Shown piece after piece: positions 1 through 8,111 of a stretch of DNA of 64,000 bases. Position numbers and translations under genes: made by a program. This DNA is from JBLUOA01 sp048060095 (GTDB lineage Bacteria; Pseudomonadota; Alphaproteobacteria; Rhodobacterales; Rhodobacteraceae), in NCBI RefSeq assembly GCF_048060095.1, contig NZ_JBLUOA010000001.1, forward strand, positions 248,001-312,000, given 5' to 3'. Position 1 is the first letter of the stretch, and every line of letters starts with the position of its first letter. Below the pieces are notes generated by a model. It did no database searches. It had not been told where the DNA came from and saw only the letters and a program-made list of their open reading frames with translations.

Positions 1-1335
1 ATCGAATCCTACACCCTGCTCGCCGCGATACTGTCGGACCTGACGGGGCTAAGCGTGATCCTGTCGGCCCATACGATCCTGCCCGCGCTGGGCTGCATCT
101 GGGCGGGCGGCGTTCTGGTCGTTCTGCATCACGCGCTGTTCGGCCGGGCATGGCTGACCGGGGTCATCCTGCACCTCGTCTGGCTGATCGGCCTTGATGG
201 CGCATTGTCGAGCTTTGGGTATCACGCGATCCCCCGCTTTATTCACGGCAAGGGGCCGTTCGTCACGCTGATGGTTCCGCTGATTGCCTATCTTACCGCA
301 GTGTCGATCTGCCGCCGTGATCTGCGGGCGCTTGGGCTGGTGTGTATGGCGCTGATCGCGTCGATCGGGTTCACGGCGAACGCGATATATGCGGCCCCGC
401 TGGCCGCCGCGCTTGTCGCCGGGCCGTTCTTGCTGATCGGAAACGGGCAACAACGTATAGCGAGCCTGCGCGTCGCCGCCGCTGTGGTCTATCCGGCCAT
501 CATTGCCGCAATCCTCGTCATCTTCGATCCCCCGAAACCATCGGAGTCGGAATCCGCCGGAACCGCTGGCGATATGGTCTGGGGCGTCTTCGGGTCAAAC
601 TACGCGCTGCTGTCCGTGCTTGGGCTGGCCTTTCTGGCGAGCGTTGCCGGCGTGTTCCATACGCGGATGCGGATCGTCAGCCTGTATATGCTTGGCCTGT
701 TCATCGTCGTGCTGAACCCGTTTCTGTGGGATTTCTACGGAGAGAACGTCACCGGGAACATCAACTATCGCCTGATATGGGCCGTTCCGGTGCCGTTCAT
801 CGTGGCCATCGTCACGACACTGATCTGGTTCTGTAACTTGCGCTTGATGCGGGTTTTGGTCGCTGTTCTGGCGCTTGGGTTTATCGTCGGTCCCGGCTCG
901 ATCTTGCATGAGGCGAATATCGGTCTCGCCTTCAAAAAAGTGCCACCTGAAGCTTACGGCGTCGCGGTTCAGACCAATGACCTGACCGAACCCGGCGCGC
1001 GCATCCTCGCGCCGGAGGAGGTTTCGGCCTGGATACCGACACTCGAAGAAGGCCGCCCGGTTGTTGAGGGGCGGCAGATTTACCTCCCACAGCGGCAGGG
1101 GCAGTTGCCCGAGGCTGAGCTTTCGCAGCGTGCGCTTCTGTTTGATTGGATCGCAGCGACTGAAACGCCAGAGGCGTCAAATTCCGACGTTCTGGCGGCG
1201 TTAGAGCAGCTTTCGATCGAAACCATCGCCGTGCGTGAAGGCTTGCCTGCGCATCAGTTGCTTGCGGATGGCCAATTCCCGTTCGCGATGACGGACCAGA
1301 TCGGCGATTTCGCGGTGTTTGCGAAAAGTAACTGA
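1..1335 (+). CDS. Polytopic membrane protein, DUF6077-like (5' end outside window)
   Basis: The reading frame is open from base 1, so the true start lies upstream of the window and at least 444 codons are visible. About the first 290 residues form a run of roughly ten hydrophobic segments. The last 130 residues are soluble and acidic and end with a TGA at 1333-1335. This layout, many membrane helices followed by a small soluble tail, resembles DUF6077-type proteins and some polysaccharide polymerases or glycosyltransferases. No catalytic motif was recognised. It is convergent with the glycosyltransferase gene, one base apart, at the edge of an exopolysaccharide locus. That makes a role in glycan assembly plausible but unproven. 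Confidence 0.75.
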   Translation: MESYTLLAAILSDLTGLSVILSAHTILPALGCIWAGGVLVVLHHALFGRAWLTGVILHLVWLIGLDGALSSFGYHAIPRFIHGKGPFVTLMVPLIAYLTAVSICRRDLRALGLVCMALIASIGFTANAIYAAPLAAALVAGPFLLIGNGQQRIASLRVAAAVVYPAIIAAILVIFDPPKPSESESAGTAGDMVWGVFGSNYALLSVLGLAFLASVAGVFHTRMRIVSLYMLGLFIVVLNPFLWDFYGENVTGNINYRLIWAVPVPFIVAIVTTLIWFCNLRLMRVLVAVLALGFIVGPGSILHEANIGLAFKKVPPEAYGVAVQTNDLTEPGARILAPEEVSAWIPTLEEGRPVVEGRQIYLPQRQGQLPEAELSQRALLFDWIAATETPEASNSDVLAALEQLSIETIAVREGLPAHQLLADGQFPFAMTDQIGDFAVFAKSN

Positions 1336-1336
1336 C

Positions 1337-2539
1337 CTAAGCGTCTTCGCGTTTGAGAACGTCACTCGTCAGGAATGACACGAAGTCACCCGCGACCTTG
1401 GTCGATGAAAACCGCGCCTCAATCTCTGCACGCGCGTTTGTGCCGAGCAGTTCGCAAAGCGATGGGTCAGATAACAGCCGCGCGCAGGCGTCAGCCATGG
1501 CCGACGCGTCGTCTTTCGGCACCAACAACCCGTTCGTGCCATCAACCACGATCTCAGGAATGCCGCCAACATCCGTCGCCACGGTCGCGACCCCGACGGA
1601 GAGCGATTCAAGAACCGCCAACGGGAAGTTCTCGTAGCGGGAGGCGACGACTGCGACCGCGTGCCGGCGCCGCATCTCGTCGATCTCGTCCTTGCTGCAC
1701 AGCCCTTTGTAATCGACCCGCGCCCGCACCTCGTCCGGCAGCGCGACGAGGGCATCATCCATCATCAGGCGGTGCCCGTCTGGCTGATCCACCCCGCGAT
1801 CCGGCCCGACGAAGGTCAGATAGACATCGGTCCCGTCCTCAACCAGTTTGCGAAACGCGGAGAGGATCAGATCGCCGCCCTTAATCTTATCGAACCGTCC
1901 AACGAAAAGGATGCTCTTGCGTTGGCGTTCATTTAGGGCGCGAAGGTCGATGGCGGGTTTCTTGTCGACCGCGTTCGGGATCACAGCGTTCGGGATGCCG
2001 GACAGACCATAATGCGCAAGCGTCTTGGTCATCACATTCTGCGATGGCGCAACGATCCCGTCGCAAACCCGCAGCGCCGCGCCCTCACGTTCGATCCGAC
2101 CTTTGTTGACCATCGCTGCTGCGTCGTTCTTCTGCAACGGGCTAAGCATGAACCACGGGCCATGCAGAACGGCGACGATTGGAATGTTGAGCTTTTTGCG
2201 AAGGTAACGAATCCAACCCTGAGTTTCCTCGATGGCCAAGACCTCAATCCCATGCTTGTCGATGGCGACTTGCACCGCGCCCGCAATTTGATCTGCCAGA
2301 ACGGGAACCGACGCGATGTCCCTGCCCAGCTTGAATGAAATACGCTCTGCAATGGTCCAACGTCTGGGTTCGGGGAATTGAACGGCCGGCGTGTCGTCAG
2401 GCGCATCTATGTGGCTCGTTATGATCGTGACATCATGGCCAAGTTCTTTCAGCCCGGCGGCCATTGACGACACGGCTGTGGTGATACCGTTCGCTGTTTT
2501 GGTTCCCGGCCAGGAAGGCGTTACAAGCCCGATTTTCAT
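1337..2539 (-). CDS. GT4-family glycosyltransferase
   Basis: This 400-residue GT-B glycosyltransferase probably moves a sugar from a nucleotide-sugar donor onto a lipid-linked glycan on the cytoplasmic face. The N-terminal half opens with a Rossmann strand (KIGLVTPSWPG) and a glycine-rich acceptor-side loop. The C-terminal half has the group 1 signature LFVGRFDKIKG near residue 211. The retaining EX7E motif is formed by E303 and E311, followed by DVGGIPEIV near 323. The ATG at 2539 has an AGGA ribosome-binding site and lies 20 bases after the flippase stop, so the two are probably co-transcribed. Donor and acceptor cannot be read from sequence. Confidence 0.9.
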   Translation of the reverse strand: MKIGLVTPSWPGTKTANGITTAVSSMAAGLKELGHDVTIITSHIDAPDDTPAVQFPEPRRWTIAERISFKLGRDIASVPVLADQIAGAVQVAIDKHGIEVLAIEETQGWIRYLRKKLNIPIVAVLHGPWFMLSPLQKNDAAAMVNKGRIEREGAALRVCDGIVAPSQNVMTKTLAHYGLSGIPNAVIPNAVDKKPAIDLRALNERQRKSILFVGRFDKIKGGDLILSAFRKLVEDGTDVYLTFVGPDRGVDQPDGHRLMMDDALVALPDEVRARVDYKGLCSKDEIDEMRRRHAVAVVASRYENFPLAVLESLSVGVATVATDVGGIPEIVVDGTNGLLVPKDDASAMADACARLLSDPSLCELLGTNARAEIEARFSSTKVAGDFVSFLTSDVLKREDA

Positions 2540-2559
2540 CTACGTCCTCTCGTTCATAG

Positions 2560-3978
2560 TCATCCGCCCGCGAAGAATGCCGCCCGCAGCAGCCAGTCAA
2601 GCGCCCAGCCCAAGGCCGCACCGACGGCGATTAGCGGTAGCAGTTGGATTTCTTTCAACGGTTCCACCCAGCGTTCCTTGTGGCCCATATACAGAAGAAC
2701 AAGGATCTCTGGGACGCGGTGCAGCGCCACGATGAAAAAGGCGGCGGTCATCGAATCGAACACCGGCAGGGCCAGCAATAGGCCGATCCAGATCGTCACG
2801 GCCTGCACGATGCTCAGCACCGTCATCTTGCGAAAGCGCCGTTGCGCGCTAAAGGCTTCGCGCAGGAAGGTGAAGCCGGTCAACGGCAGACCAAGCGCCA
2901 GGATTTGCAGGATACCGGCGACGCTGGCGTAACGGTCGTCATATACGATTTCCACAAGGATCGGGGCGAGCATCAGCAGCGCCCCGCACCCAAGCATCGC
3001 CAGCGCGTCAAAGAATTTCCGATAGCGATAGTAGCGTTGGCGGAAATCGTAGACCGCGTCGTATTTGTGGATTTCGGTGAATAGCTGAAGGCCGACCTGC
3101 GTGTGAATCTTCGTCAGCAGCATGACGGGCATTTCGATCAACTGCCGCGCGATGTGATAGAACCCGAAACTCGACGCAGGGATGAACATGCCCAGCACCA
3201 GCCGATCCGCGACATTGGTAATCGCGGTCAGGGCGGAGTGGACGACGATCCACTTGCCGCGTTCAAAGATCACCGCGATGTGGTTTCGATGCCACGCCAG
3301 CCGCATCTTCGGCCCGTCGAACAGAAAATAGCTGAGCGTGACTTGGATCGCCGACGACGCGATCAGGCCGATGACCAGCGCCCAGATGTTGCGCAGGTAA
3401 AGCGCGAGGCCGATCATGAAAACCAGTTGCAGGAACGCCAGGGCCATCTCTTCGATGGTGATCATGCCGAACCGCATCCGGCGCTCATAGACGAACTTGT
3501 TGGGGTATTCGGTTCCCAAGATCAGAAAGCTCAGCGCCATCGCGGCGATGGCGGGTGGCAGAACCGGGGCGGCATAGCTCGTCTCTGGCCGGAAGACGTC
3601 GTAGCTTTGCAACAGCGCAATGGTGCCCGCGACAAGCAGGATCACCACCGCGATCAGAATTCCGCGCAGGATTTGGATCGTCCAGCAGGAATGCAGGAAT
3701 TCATCTTCCAACTTGCCTTCCTGCGTCAGAATAAGGGACCGGATACCAAGGTCAGAGAACATCGTCAGAATGAAAACGAAGGTCAGCAGGACCGAGAAGA
3801 TACCAAACGTGTCCGGCGTCAGAATCCGGGTCAGAACAATCGTCGAGGCAAGGCGAAGAAATGCGACGGTGATGAAGCCGACCGCCGAAAGGCTGCCGGA
3901 GATCATCACCTTTTGCTTCAAGCTCCGTTCATCGGCTGGCAAACGCAGCGCGATCAGGAGTGCCCTAAGTCGGTTCAC
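2560..3978 (-). CDS. Wzx-like polysaccharide flippase (MATE/PST superfamily)
   Basis: This 472-residue integral membrane protein has about 12-14 hydrophobic segments across its whole length. It shows the N-terminal pattern of polysaccharide transporters: amphipathic start, KQKVMISGSLSAVGF, then regular helix pairs. Members of this family flip undecaprenyl-linked repeat units across the inner membrane for Wzy-type polymerisation. The start is a GTG at 3976-3978 preceded by AAGGAA. It sits just upstream of the GT4 gene and downstream of the dioxygenase, from which it is separated by 125 bases that contain an inverted repeat. The substrate is presumed to be the glycan made by this locus. Confidence 0.88.
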   Translation of the reverse strand: MNRLRALLIALRLPADERSLKQKVMISGSLSAVGFITVAFLRLASTIVLTRILTPDTFGIFSVLLTFVFILTMFSDLGIRSLILTQEGKLEDEFLHSCWTIQILRGILIAVVILLVAGTIALLQSYDVFRPETSYAAPVLPPAIAAMALSFLILGTEYPNKFVYERRMRFGMITIEEMALAFLQLVFMIGLALYLRNIWALVIGLIASSAIQVTLSYFLFDGPKMRLAWHRNHIAVIFERGKWIVVHSALTAITNVADRLVLGMFIPASSFGFYHIARQLIEMPVMLLTKIHTQVGLQLFTEIHKYDAVYDFRQRYYRYRKFFDALAMLGCGALLMLAPILVEIVYDDRYASVAGILQILALGLPLTGFTFLREAFSAQRRFRKMTVLSIVQAVTIWIGLLLALPVFDSMTAAFFIVALHRVPEILVLLYMGHKERWVEPLKEIQLLPLIAVGAALGWALDWLLRAAFFAGG

Positions 3979-4046
3979 GGACGAAAGTTCCTTTTCGGGG
4001 GGTGACGGCGGGCGGCCATGTCAGCACATAGCGGGCCAAGTGCCGT

Positions 4047-4078
4047 CCAACGCACGGGCCTTGTCGCCAATGCGTTGG
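4047..4078. repeat. Inverted repeat between dioxygenase and flippase genes
   Basis: Perfect 8-base arms CCAACGCA (4047-4054) and TGCGTTGG (4071-4078) flank a 16-base spacer in the 125-base gap between two minus-strand genes. No T-run follows on either strand, so it is not a typical intrinsic terminator. It could be a processing hairpin or a protein site. Confidence 0.45.
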
Positions 4079-4103
4079 GGTCGGCAATCACGTCATATCT
4101 CAG

Positions 4104-4943
4104 CTAGAAGCCGATCCGCATGAGTTTTCCCGCGATCCGGCGATAGATGAACGGCGGCAGCACATTCTGCACGAATTCGCGCCGCGCGACCTGCCGGTCT
4201 TCCTTGTCGGCGGTGCCGGGGCGCGGCTTGAACAGCGTCGTGTGGCTTTTACGCGAGGCATCCCATGTCGCTGTGAAGTAATAAAGCGCGATCGACAGGC
4301 GCGGCTCACCATCAGGGTGGTTCACAGGTTCGGGGTTGCCGTGCCATGTGTCGGACCCGGTGTTGAAGCACACCATGCGGTTGAAGATCGGAACGAAGGA
4401 GTTGACCTTCTGGGTCATATCCTTGTTCCAGATTTCGAACTCTCCGCCCCACTCAGACTTCCAGTCTTTGTTGAGGTAGATCAGCACGTTCAGCCGGCGT
4501 TCAAGGTTCAGCTTACCGTGGTGGTTAAAGTCGGCGTGAATGTCGAGGTGTCCGCCATTCGAGACCATGTGGATACCACCGCCCATGAAGTAGGGATCGG
4601 GGATCAGGCCCTGTATGCCCGTCAGCTCCTCAAGAAACAGGATGAACGGGCGGGAGTTCAGTGCGTAAAACAGGTTCCGCGTGTAGGCCGGAAGACGCTC
4701 CGGCGAATAGCTGGTTTTTAGACGCTCCTGATCGCGGTCAAAGCTCGATTCCGCTTCGGGCATCTCTTTCAATTCCGCGCGCACGTTCTCAAGGATTTCG
4801 GGCGGCAGGAAATTGTCGATCCCCCCATGCGCGTAAGGGGCTGCGGCACGGTAAGCCTCTGCGTAGGGCTGCGCCGCGGTTTTCGCGTCGTCAACGCTAA
4901 GGCTAAAGGTTTTCGGGTCCATCTTAAGGGCGGGTGAAGTCAT
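4104..4943 (-). CDS. 2-oxoglutarate/Fe(II)-dependent dioxygenase, prolyl 4-hydroxylase type
   Basis: This 279-residue protein has the double-stranded beta-helix iron site of the 2OG-Fe(II) oxygenase superfamily. The HxD pair is H136 and D138 (HADF), the distal histidine is H201 (TWHG), and R215 (RLSIALYY) is placed to bind the 2-oxoglutarate carboxylate. Such enzymes hydroxylate protein side chains, sugars or small molecules and consume O2 and 2-oxoglutarate. The ATG at 4943 has a good CAGGAG site. The gene lies inside the polysaccharide locus but appears to have its own AT-rich promoter. A stem-loop separates it from the sulfotransferase upstream. The substrate is unknown: a glycan residue or the exported protein is possible. 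Confidence 0.9.
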   Translation of the reverse strand: MTSPALKMDPKTFSLSVDDAKTAAQPYAEAYRAAAPYAHGGIDNFLPPEILENVRAELKEMPEAESSFDRDQERLKTSYSPERLPAYTRNLFYALNSRPFILFLEELTGIQGLIPDPYFMGGGIHMVSNGGHLDIHADFNHHGKLNLERRLNVLIYLNKDWKSEWGGEFEIWNKDMTQKVNSFVPIFNRMVCFNTGSDTWHGNPEPVNHPDGEPRLSIALYYFTATWDASRKSHTTLFKPRPGTADKEDRQVARREFVQNVLPPFIYRRIAGKLMRIGF

Positions 4944-5000
4944 CGTAGCTCCTGATAATACTTGGTAACGTCGGACAAATTTTTAGTGCTAATCGAGTTT

Positions 5001-5030
5001 ATTATATCATTTACTTCCAGATCATGGCGA
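5001..5030 (-). promoter_or_regulatory. Candidate promoter for the dioxygenase gene
   Basis: On the minus strand a perfect TATAAT lies at 5001-5006, about 58 bases upstream of the dioxygenase start, within a markedly AT-rich stretch (4975-5040). The -35 region is weak: TTCGCC with a 19-base spacer is the best match. The call rests on the -10 hexamer and base composition. Confidence 0.45.
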
Positions 5031-5045
5031 ATTTATGCAATTCAT

Positions 5046-5072
5046 GCGGGCAATGGAATGATGTTTGCCCGC
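5046..5072 (-). terminator. Stem-loop directly after the sulfotransferase stop
   Basis: Perfect 8-base arms GCGGGCAA and TTGCCCGC with an 11-base loop begin at the base after the sulfotransferase stop codon (5073-5075). The following bases on the minus strand are AT-rich but lack a strict T-run. It is a likely terminator or 3'-end stabiliser dividing the exosortase-sulfotransferase transcript from the dioxygenase gene. Confidence 0.5.
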
Positions 5073-6065
5073 CTATTTCAGATACTTTTTAACCCGTTGA
5101 TCGATCTTCTTCTGAAAATGGCGGCGCAGTTCGTGAAGGCCCAGCCGCCGGGCGACCTTTTCGCCCGCGTAGGGGACGAAACCATAACGACGGACGGAAA
5201 AGCGCCAGATCGCCAACTTATCAATCACGGTAAGCTTTAGGCGCAGCCAGAAGCCGGGTTGAATGCCCTCGCCCGACGGCTCATATCCTCGCCGTTTCAT
5301 CAGCGTCCCGATCTTGCCCTCGACCAGCGCCACCTCTTGCGGGCTTTGCTTGTGGCGCCATTGTCCTGCAAGGGACGGGTCGGGCTTCTCGTAGCCGGAG
5401 TTCCGATGATATTCCAGCATCCGGTCGTCATAGGAAACGCCGAGAAAGGCGCAAACGGCGTCAAGTTCGCGCTCCGGGTTTGCGATCAGCGCCTCGTATC
5501 GCAACGTCAACACCTGTTCCGGTGCGATCTGATCGGCGATCTTTTCCCAGGTCGATTCACATTCGATCCAGTGATTGATGCCGTGATAGACGGTGCCGGC
5601 CCACCCTATCCCGATTGAGGATCGCGCTACATCGCGGGGATCGCGCAGGATGTGAATGATCCGGGCATTCGGAAAAATCTCAAGCAGCCGGTCGATGCGC
5701 CGGTGAAGGTTGTGCGTCGTGAGGCCTTCGCTCCGCGCTTCCAGTTGATCCAGAAAGCTGTTGAGCAGATCAAGGCCGGTCATCCCCTCGGGCACCGTCA
5801 GGGATTTCGCGATGAAGATGCGATCCGCCGCGAGGTCGTTCATGTCATAGCGCCAGCCGGTCGGATGGGCCGGATCACGCTCAAGGTAGTCGAATAGGAA
5901 ATCGACCTCACCGGGATTACTGACCGCTGGGTGGGCATCAAGCATCAGCGCAAAAAGTGTGCTTCCCGATCGTTCAGAGCCAAACACAAAGATCGGCGCC
6001 AGATCGAGGCTACCATCTGGCTGCGCAATCCGTTGGGAATCCCAATCCCTTGAGGGGCTGTTCAT
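5073..6065 (-). CDS. PAPS-dependent sulfotransferase family protein
   Basis: This 330-residue protein carries the two PAPS-binding motifs of sulfotransferases. The 5'-phosphosulfate loop is FGSERSGSTL near residue 28. The 3'-phosphate motif is the strand-loop-helix ILRDPRDVARSSIG near residue 139. It would transfer sulfate from PAPS to a hydroxyl or amino group. The ATG at 6065 is preferred because GAGGTG precedes it at good spacing. A GTG at 6071 would overlap the exosortase stop as GTGA. Either way the gene is tightly coupled to the exosortase gene. In this setting the likely acceptor is the exopolysaccharide or a lipid-linked glycan, but this is inference. Confidence 0.88.
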   Translation of the reverse strand: MNSPSRDWDSQRIAQPDGSLDLAPIFVFGSERSGSTLFALMLDAHPAVSNPGEVDFLFDYLERDPAHPTGWRYDMNDLAADRIFIAKSLTVPEGMTGLDLLNSFLDQLEARSEGLTTHNLHRRIDRLLEIFPNARIIHILRDPRDVARSSIGIGWAGTVYHGINHWIECESTWEKIADQIAPEQVLTLRYEALIANPERELDAVCAFLGVSYDDRMLEYHRNSGYEKPDPSLAGQWRHKQSPQEVALVEGKIGTLMKRRGYEPSGEGIQPGFWLRLKLTVIDKLAIWRFSVRRYGFVPYAGEKVARRLGLHELRRHFQKKIDQRVKKYLK

Positions 6066-6067
6066 AT

Positions 6068-7675
6068 TCACCTCGGCGCCGGAACGAATTTCGACAGCGG
6101 TTGCACAACCTCATTAAGTGCATCGCTGAGTCGACGATCAGCTTCAGGTATATCTTGCTCGGATTCTATCGGTGTAATCAAGCGGACAAGTGCGCTGTCG
6201 TTCCGGCCATTCGCGATCTTGCCGACCATCAGCTGTAATTTGGCGGAAAATTCGGACCCCGTGCGCTGGCCCTGCTGTTCGTACCAATAGTAGACGAGCA
6301 TCCGCTCCGTGCCTTTTTGGATGATAGCGCGGTTCAGGGTTTCACCGCTGGCACCGCCGGGGAACGGCACTGTTTCAAGGCGGGCGATTTCCCAGCCAGC
6401 ACCGGGCAAACAGACCTCAGGCGAATGCACGCCGCCGCTGTTCTGGTCTTTATACCACGCCATGAACAGGTCTACGCCCGCATTGGCGGTCGGGTCGATC
6501 AGTGTGACGGAGTGGTAATCATCCGCCGCCAATATCTGTTCAACCGCCGGGTCCAGCGCCTTTTGCGACCCTGCGTTCCATGCTCCAAGCTGGGTTGGAA
6601 AGATCGAGAACGGATCGCGGCTGATCTGCTCAATCTCGGGCCGTGGCAGCGCTTGCCACGCCATCGTGACCGCCACCAGAACGACCGCGCCCGAGATCAG
6701 CGCCTTCGACGGTTGCACCAGCCGCAACCGGCCAAGCTGGGTGCCCAGCCCCTCGGTTTCGAGGTCGAGCGCCTTGACCAGAGTCGTTCCGTCCCGACGC
6801 AGCCGCACCAGAACCCATGCGAACGCAAACAGGATCAGGATGCAGCTCAGGAAGATTACCCAGCCTTCAAAGAAATGCGAAAACCCTTCGACATATTCCG
6901 GCCCGTAGGAATTCACGACGACCCCGGCAAGCGCGATGCGGATGGAGTTCATCAGGATCGTGATCGGCACCGCCGACAGCAACAGAGCGGCTTTGTGCCA
7001 CGTCGGACCTTGGTAAAGAACCGCGAAGATGTAGGAAAAGCTGAGGATCGGGAACAGGTAACGCAGGCCGGAACACGCCTCTGCGACGTGGAGCTTGTAT
7101 ACGCCGAGGTCGATAATGTTGCCTTCGAGGAACACAGGCACGCGTAGCAGGTCGAGGAAGTACACCCCAAGCTCTGACGAGATCATCTGCAACTGCGTCG
7201 ACACCCCGTAGTAAAGCGCGCCGGGCAGGGGCAGCATGTAAACAAGGTGCAGAACTGGCGGCCAGAAATGCCGCCCGGTCTTCCAGCCAAAACTGATAAG
7301 CAGAATCGCCCCGACCCACAGGATCAGCGCATAGGCGACGATATCTCCGATCCCGATCAGCTTGCCGCCAGCGCCAAGCAGCAGCGCGAAGATCAAGACC
7401 GCAAAGCCCGGCCAGCGGTCATTCACCGGGCCCGTGTTAACCGGTACGTCTTTCAACTGGCGTAGAAATAGTAGCCCGGACAGGATCGGGATCAGCGGCC
7501 CGTGGCTGTATTCCGGCAGGGTCCACGCGGCCAAAAGCTCTTCGATGCCTTCGCGGAAGAAAACAGCGGCCCCGACGATCATCACGCCAAGCCAGAACAG
7601 ACCCCAGAACCGAGTCTTACCGTGGCCCTGTGCGCCATCGTCAGACTGGGAAAACGTGTCGTTGGTGACCGACAT
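6068..7675 (-). CDS. xrtD: Exosortase XrtD fused to an EpsI domain
   Basis: This polytopic inner-membrane transpeptidase recognises a C-terminal VPLPA-type sorting signal. The N-terminal 310 residues form about eight membrane helices carrying the exosortase triad: C201 (EACSGLR), R246 (NSIRIA) and H267 (SHFFEGW). After a short linker, residues about 340-535 form a periplasmic EpsI/DUF3485 domain (HSPEVCLPGAGW). This fusion is the hallmark of the alphaproteobacterial XrtD type. The start at 7675 has GGCAGGA at the right distance; an upstream ATG at 7768 lacks support. The likely substrate is the VPLPA-CTERM protein at 22999-23598, 15 kb away in the same locus. Confidence 0.93.
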   Translation of the reverse strand: MSVTNDTFSQSDDGAQGHGKTRFWGLFWLGVMIVGAAVFFREGIEELLAAWTLPEYSHGPLIPILSGLLFLRQLKDVPVNTGPVNDRWPGFAVLIFALLLGAGGKLIGIGDIVAYALILWVGAILLISFGWKTGRHFWPPVLHLVYMLPLPGALYYGVSTQLQMISSELGVYFLDLLRVPVFLEGNIIDLGVYKLHVAEACSGLRYLFPILSFSYIFAVLYQGPTWHKAALLLSAVPITILMNSIRIALAGVVVNSYGPEYVEGFSHFFEGWVIFLSCILILFAFAWVLVRLRRDGTTLVKALDLETEGLGTQLGRLRLVQPSKALISGAVVLVAVTMAWQALPRPEIEQISRDPFSIFPTQLGAWNAGSQKALDPAVEQILAADDYHSVTLIDPTANAGVDLFMAWYKDQNSGGVHSPEVCLPGAGWEIARLETVPFPGGASGETLNRAIIQKGTERMLVYYWYEQQGQRTGSEFSAKLQLMVGKIANGRNDSALVRLITPIESEQDIPEADRRLSDALNEVVQPLSKFVPAPR

Positions 7676-8111
7676 AAATCCTGCCTTGGCTGTCGGGGAA
7701 GTCTGCTCGCCCCGATCAAAACTAAAAACACTTACAAAACGTGCAAGCAATACCGTTTCGCGCGACAAAGCTAAAGGTCGCCGCGCTTAGAAATTAAGTG
7801 ATGATGTCTATGGCAGGTGAATTGGCCGAAATTTTGACGATATGGCAGTTTTTCGCGCCGCTAGTCACCGCCCAAATCGGCAACGATCAGCCACTACGCC
7901 AGCAATATAAGGCGATGTGATTGCCTCCCCCATATGAATGCAACATAACGCGCCCACGAAAAACGAGTGAAACCGTGGTGGGTCAGATGTCGTTCAAGCG
8001 TCTGGGCGCAAATTTTGCGTCGCTTTGGCGCGTGTTTGAACTGGCTTTGTTTTCCACGACCGGTAATGTTCGCGTGTCACACCTAATCCTATCTGTTGAG
8101 GCTGAAATCCA
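7676..8111. promoter_or_regulatory. Divergent intergenic region between xrtD and the type I secretion genes
   Basis: These 436 bases separate the divergent exosortase and ABC exporter genes and must hold both promoters. The sequence is more AT-rich than its surroundings near 7700-7860 and 8030-8110. No convincing paired -35/-10 could be assigned. A near sigma-54 match at 7811-7826 lacks the invariant GC of the -12 element. No small gene is convincing here. Confidence 0.5.

Noticed and set aside
3103..4005. A 300-codon plus-strand frame opposite the flippase
   Set aside because: The product is rich in Asp, Gln, Arg and His with no domain; the minus strand encodes a typical polytopic flippase.
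7811..7826. Sigma-54-like promoter TGGCAGGTGAATTGGC
   Set aside because: The -24 GG fits, but the required GC of the -12 element is GG at that spacing.
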